This document shows positions 60,213 through 64,000 of a stretch of 64,000 nt of DNA, piece after piece. A program made the translations under genes and the position numbers. Source of the stretch: Panicum virgatum (Eukaryota; Streptophyta; Magnoliopsida; Poales; Poaceae). The stretch's first letter is position 1. Every line of letters begins with the position of its first letter. The stretch spans positions 2,803,802 through 2,867,801 of the forward strand of contig NC_053142.1 of assembly GCF_016808335.1 (NCBI RefSeq). The letters are read 5' to 3'. A model generated the notes under the pieces. It was not told the DNA's origin. It saw only the letters and a program-made list of their open reading frames with translations, and did not search any database.

Positions 60213-62660
60213 GTCCCAGTGCATGACATTCGAAATTTCTCAGAAAGATTGATGATACAGTTATAGCAATGGTTATGCTGTTTTTCTTTTCCTAGAAGGG
60301 ACCGCATATTTGGTATGTCTAATTATATGCCCTAGAGTAGTGAACCATGTGTGGCCGTCCTAAAGTTTTATTTTTTTCTTTATGTGACTGCTTGCAGATT
60401 ATTATCTAGTAGCACCAAATTGTCTGTGTATCGGTAGTTGTCATGTATGATGATGAATTGGTAATTGGTAGCAAGTTGTTTCAGGGTAACATCTTTTCAT
60501 CACTACTTAAGAGTAAAAAACAATTTCTCACTTGTAAGGTTGCCATTGTAGATATAGAAAGCTATCAGCTAAGCTAATCATTATTGCTAGTAAAATCCTG
60601 ACTATTATGATTCCGTGCCCTTTGTGTTGATGGTTGACAACAAAGAAAGGCATGGCTGACAAGCAAAATGAAAAGGTACCATTTTCTTTTGGTGCTGATG
60701 GCAGAAAGAGAGTAGGATAAGGATGGAACGGGATGCATTTGTCTTTTTGTTGACTCATTTAAGCTATGCTTGTAGCCATTTTGTTGACCCATTTAGATGA
60801 TAGCGACAGCATCTGCAGGCCCCAACTTTGTTAGTGTTATGTATAAAAGAGTGGTGTAATCATTTCACCATTTGCAGGGCAACTCGTGCATTACTTGTCA
60901 ACATGCAGGCGAAAGAGAATTTTTATTACTGTCAATTTCAGTCATTAGCTCATATTAGACTAAGATCATGAACAACAGAAATTTGCACTCTGCAGGTTCT
61001 GATGAGGATCTTCCAAGGAATCCCGGGAGTTTGCTTAGCAATTATCTGTTATTTATTTTTCTTAAAGCCAGTGCTCACTTTGTGCCGTCTAAATCTTTTG
61101 TGCAGTAATTGTATATACATGCTATGCCTTCACGAAATAATACCCAGGGAAACACATATAACTTTGTAACACATCTAACCTGAAGCTCGTCCTGCATGGC
61201 AGGCATTATTTGTTACCTTTATTATTCCTTCTGAATTTGTACTGCAACACCTACATGTGGTTTGCCGCACATGCTGTGTGTTTATGTCTTCTTTTTCAAT
61301 TGTTTCTATTTTGTGTTGGATGCGGATATAAGATTTGGTTACCTGAGATTTTTTTTTATATAATTAGTTACCTGAGATTGAGACAACAGAAAGTCAAAAC
61401 TGCGGCATGTGTTGTGGTAACTTTCTGAGGATTTAGTGGCTGGTTACTAAGATGGAGTAGAGAACAATATGTGCAACTGTGTTTTACATGGAGCCTCTTG
61501 ATTGATTCAAAGTCTATTAGGTGCCGTGGCTGGCTGGTCACTTTGACTTTCAGAGAACAGAAAAGCTTTGCAGGCAGGCAGCCTGCTATTTTTTTAGGGC
61601 AATCACAAGAGCTTATACGCAGTGATTTTTTGTTTGTTGTTAATGCTTGCTTGGTTCCCGGCAGGTAGGGCTATGTTTGTTATAATACGTGGGATTGAGT
61701 ATGAAAGCATTTGTAATTTTGTAGACCATTTTTGTCTTGCTGCAGCCGGCGTGCCTATGATATGTGTATTTGCCAGTTGAAAGATGGGACAGAATCTGAA
61801 AGTGATTGGGGCTTGTGGTGAAGAGAAATGGAGGGCCGGCACTGGCATTGCCACGTAAACTCTGAAAGGAACCCAAGGGATCTTTTGATTACTGAAGCAA
61901 TTCAATTCTTGGATGCTATCATCAGACATTCATTCATGAGACGGAGGAGGTCAATTCTTGTTTCTTTGTGTCGACTTTGCGGTGCCATTTGGCCCCATAA
62001 CGGCCTCCACGTGGCAGTTAGGGGTGGATTAAATTCAGAAACTGACAAATATTGTCTCTTGAACCGAAATTTTTTTAAAAACATCAAACTGGAGTTCGTT
62101 TGAAGATAGGAGCGATATTCAGCCCGAGAACTATAAAGATTAAAAAGACGAGGATGCATCGCAAGCAATCAAAAAGCAAGGCGCCTCATATCATAGGCAT
62201 GACGAGGTTGCGTTTTGAGTCTGTTCGGGTGGTCACCGATACCGGAGACCACAACTCCATGGCCACCTCCAAAACTGCTCATGCGTGATCTTGCCATCCC
62301 GTGTACACCATCGCTTGAGTTTCTTTTCGAAACATAGCACAGACGTTCACAAACACGCGCAATCACTTGAATTTTCTGTATTTCCCTCACAGTTTATTTG
62401 CTTCTTCTTCGCAGAGAAGATATATAAATCAACAATTTTGAACTTTTAATTCCCTTAGGGTCCGACTACGTCAACTCCAGAGCACAACTAGCAACAAGCT
62501 ATGATTTCAATCACCCATCATATTACATGTCGTTATGGTGAATGACAAACGGATTCAATGTCCTCGAGCTACATTTAGGCACTACATACCAACTTATCGA
62601 CTGGCTAATTCATGCAAAAAATCAAATGTTGTTTTGGTGAGCGTAACAACCGGCTGCAGC
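60213..62660 (+). other. Kinase 3' UTR and downstream intergenic DNA
   Basis: The stop at 60210-60212 overlaps a strong donor (AG|GTAAGT). A TTTTCCTAG acceptor at 60295 could give an alternative end. T-rich 3' UTR-like sequence follows to about 60.5 kb; no clear poly(A) signal can be chosen. Further right I see no conserved ORF, RNA gene or element ends. Confidence 0.5.
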
Positions 62661-62666
62661 TAAGGG

Positions 62667-62787
62667 GATTCATAAATATTTTTTGCTTACTACATATGCA
62701 CATTATGCCTTCATAGATTCATAAATATTTTTTGCTTACTATATATATGCACATTATGCCTTTATAGATTCATAAATATTTTCTCAC
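62667..62787. repeat. 50-bp tandem repeat
   Basis: Two copies and a partial third (starts 62667, 62716, 62767) of a unit beginning GATTCATAAATATTTTTTGC and ending CACATTATGCC. Confidence 0.85.
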
Positions 62788-64000
62788 CAACATTTGTGAA
62801 TGCTCCACCCGTTAGTTATAAGGGGAGAAAAATGTTGCACAAGTTAAATTATTTGAAAGGTATTCGAAATAAGATAAATGTTCCGCTAGTTAAAAATTTT
62901 GTTAATGTTCTGCTATAGAAAAAATGTTTAATGCAATCAATGCTCCAGGATAAATAAAAGTTTTCTAGAGGTTAATCTAGATGCAGACCGGCTCTAAGGG
63001 AGTGGCGGACTGCGCCCGCTGGGGGCCATGGAGCCGAAGGCCAAGACTATATCGGTAATTATGATATATAATTTTCTATTTGGCATAATAACCATCACAA
63101 ACCACCTCAGGAGGTCATGTTAGGTGTGGTAATGGATCATAGCTCTAGTGCTCTCTTCACAATCCAACTTGTTTGTTATATTTTTTTAGCTCAAAATTGA
63201 ATAAGATAAGAGGTTCACTCTTTTAAGGCCCGGCCTTAGATTATCTAAGTTAAAATTTGAGGTCCTTTACCACCTCTAGCCATAACGTACAGCCATAAGG
63301 AAGTCTTCCGGCTTGTAACTTAACCATCGACGGAGCGCAAGTATGTTTCGAAGTTCCGTTTTTCTTCCTACCGCCTCCACGACCATGGCACCCTGCCCAC
63401 ATGCTCACGCTATTCTGGGTTCTAGATGAGGAGAGGATACATCGACACCGATGTGATTCGCTCCTCATTCAGCAACCGGCAACGGCAAGGACGGCGGACA
63501 ACAGACACAGACAAATCAAGCAAGTATTATTTTTATTCGAGGTAATCATAATGATTATTGTTCTTATTTTTATTATAGTATTGTTATATTTTATGAGCTA
63601 TATATATTGCAAAGTAATTTTTCTTATTCATGCAATATATTGTAATTTTAATACTAAAAATTAGTTCAATAGGCTCCTATCTTTTTTCTTGCCGAAGATA
63701 AAATTGGTTCAACAGGCTCCTATCTTTTTCTTACCCAAGGAATTTTGAAACTACAGAGTCGGCCCTGTCTAGATGGTTCAATGTACGTGGATCTGATGCT
63801 GATCTGAAAAACCTAAAACAATTTCACATAGAACAAACCAAATATATCTTATATTTCAGAACGGAGAAAGCTAGCACGTGAGCTGATGCATCATCAAATT
63901 TGGATGCATCATCAAATTTGGATTTCAGAATCAAGCGGCAAGGCTTGCACATCATCTTTATTTATTAGGAGTGCAATTTAGTAAACCTTAGGTGTTCCAA
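62788..64000. other. Intergenic DNA with small direct repeats
   Basis: AT-rich; no gene recognised. Imperfect duplications: a unit of about 54 bases at 63664-63737 (GTTCAAYAGGCTCCTATC twice) and an 18-20-base unit at 63881-63920 (GATGCATCATCAAATTTG twice). Confidence 0.6.

Noticed and set aside
61210..62288. Small ORFs downstream of the kinase as a second gene
   Set aside because: Short, no motif, no exon pattern; sequence looks intergenic.

Overview
The window is repeat-rich intergenic DNA from a flowering plant, most likely a grass (Poaceae, possibly panicoid; the species cannot be fixed from the sequence). It holds one recognisable host gene, a nuclear UMP-CMP kinase on the + strand with its CDS at 57634-60212. 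About 57 kb upstream of it is a stack of nested transposable elements.

Region 1 (1-13424) is most of a degenerate Ty3/gypsy chromovirus, Tekay/Del-like, on the minus strand ('Tekay-1'). It has a partial 3' LTR (1-2364), a gag-pol pseudogene ending in a chromodomain, an extra ORF upstream of gag ('ORF0'), a structured leader, a tRNA-iMet primer-binding site and a 3.8 kb 5' LTR. It interrupts an older plus-strand Athila-like element.

Region 2 (13425-28348) holds that Athila-like material: a retropepsin, then an Athila ORF-1-like gene with no pol between them. After these come three copies of a stem-loop/polypurine module and two diverged LTRs (19157-20574 and 21527-26017). The second LTR is split by a 3.3 kb solo LTR with a perfect TTGGG target-site duplication (TSD). 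Everything is embedded in a still older LTR whose tail is 26018-28348.

Region 3 (28354-56934) begins with an isolated LTR (28354-29377) and one end of an Ac/Ds-like hAT element (to 29927). Then comes a three-layer nest: a hAT-like element (29950-56934), inside it a Mutator-like element or MULE (30916-56811; 9-bp TSD GCGGGCTTG), and inside that an almost intact 16.3 kb chromovirus, 'Tekay-2' (35094-51378; 5-bp TSD GCTGC). The MULE carries a decayed MURA-type transposase, a plant mobile domain (PMD) gene and two GRF zinc-finger ORFs. Both terminal inverted repeats (TIRs) contain an inward-facing promoter and a 5' UTR exon. Tekay-2 sits inside a PMD exon, and the PMD frame resumes exactly across the TSD. 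Its two 4.4 kb LTRs differ at about 17 bases by eye, so it is young, and its gag-pol is broken by a single TGG-to-TAG change.

Region 4 (56935-64000) is the kinase gene with a site-II-rich promoter, followed by about 3.8 kb of unremarkable intergenic DNA with small tandem repeats.

The most interesting signal is in the leaders of the two chromoviruses. Tekay-1 and Tekay-2 differ clearly in sequence, yet both leaders keep a chain of hairpins with compensatory base changes. Both then show the same candidate splice donor (CTGCAG|GTAC), and both ORF0 and gag start directly after a CAG acceptor. This suggests a structured, alternatively spliced leader that chooses between ORF0 and gag.
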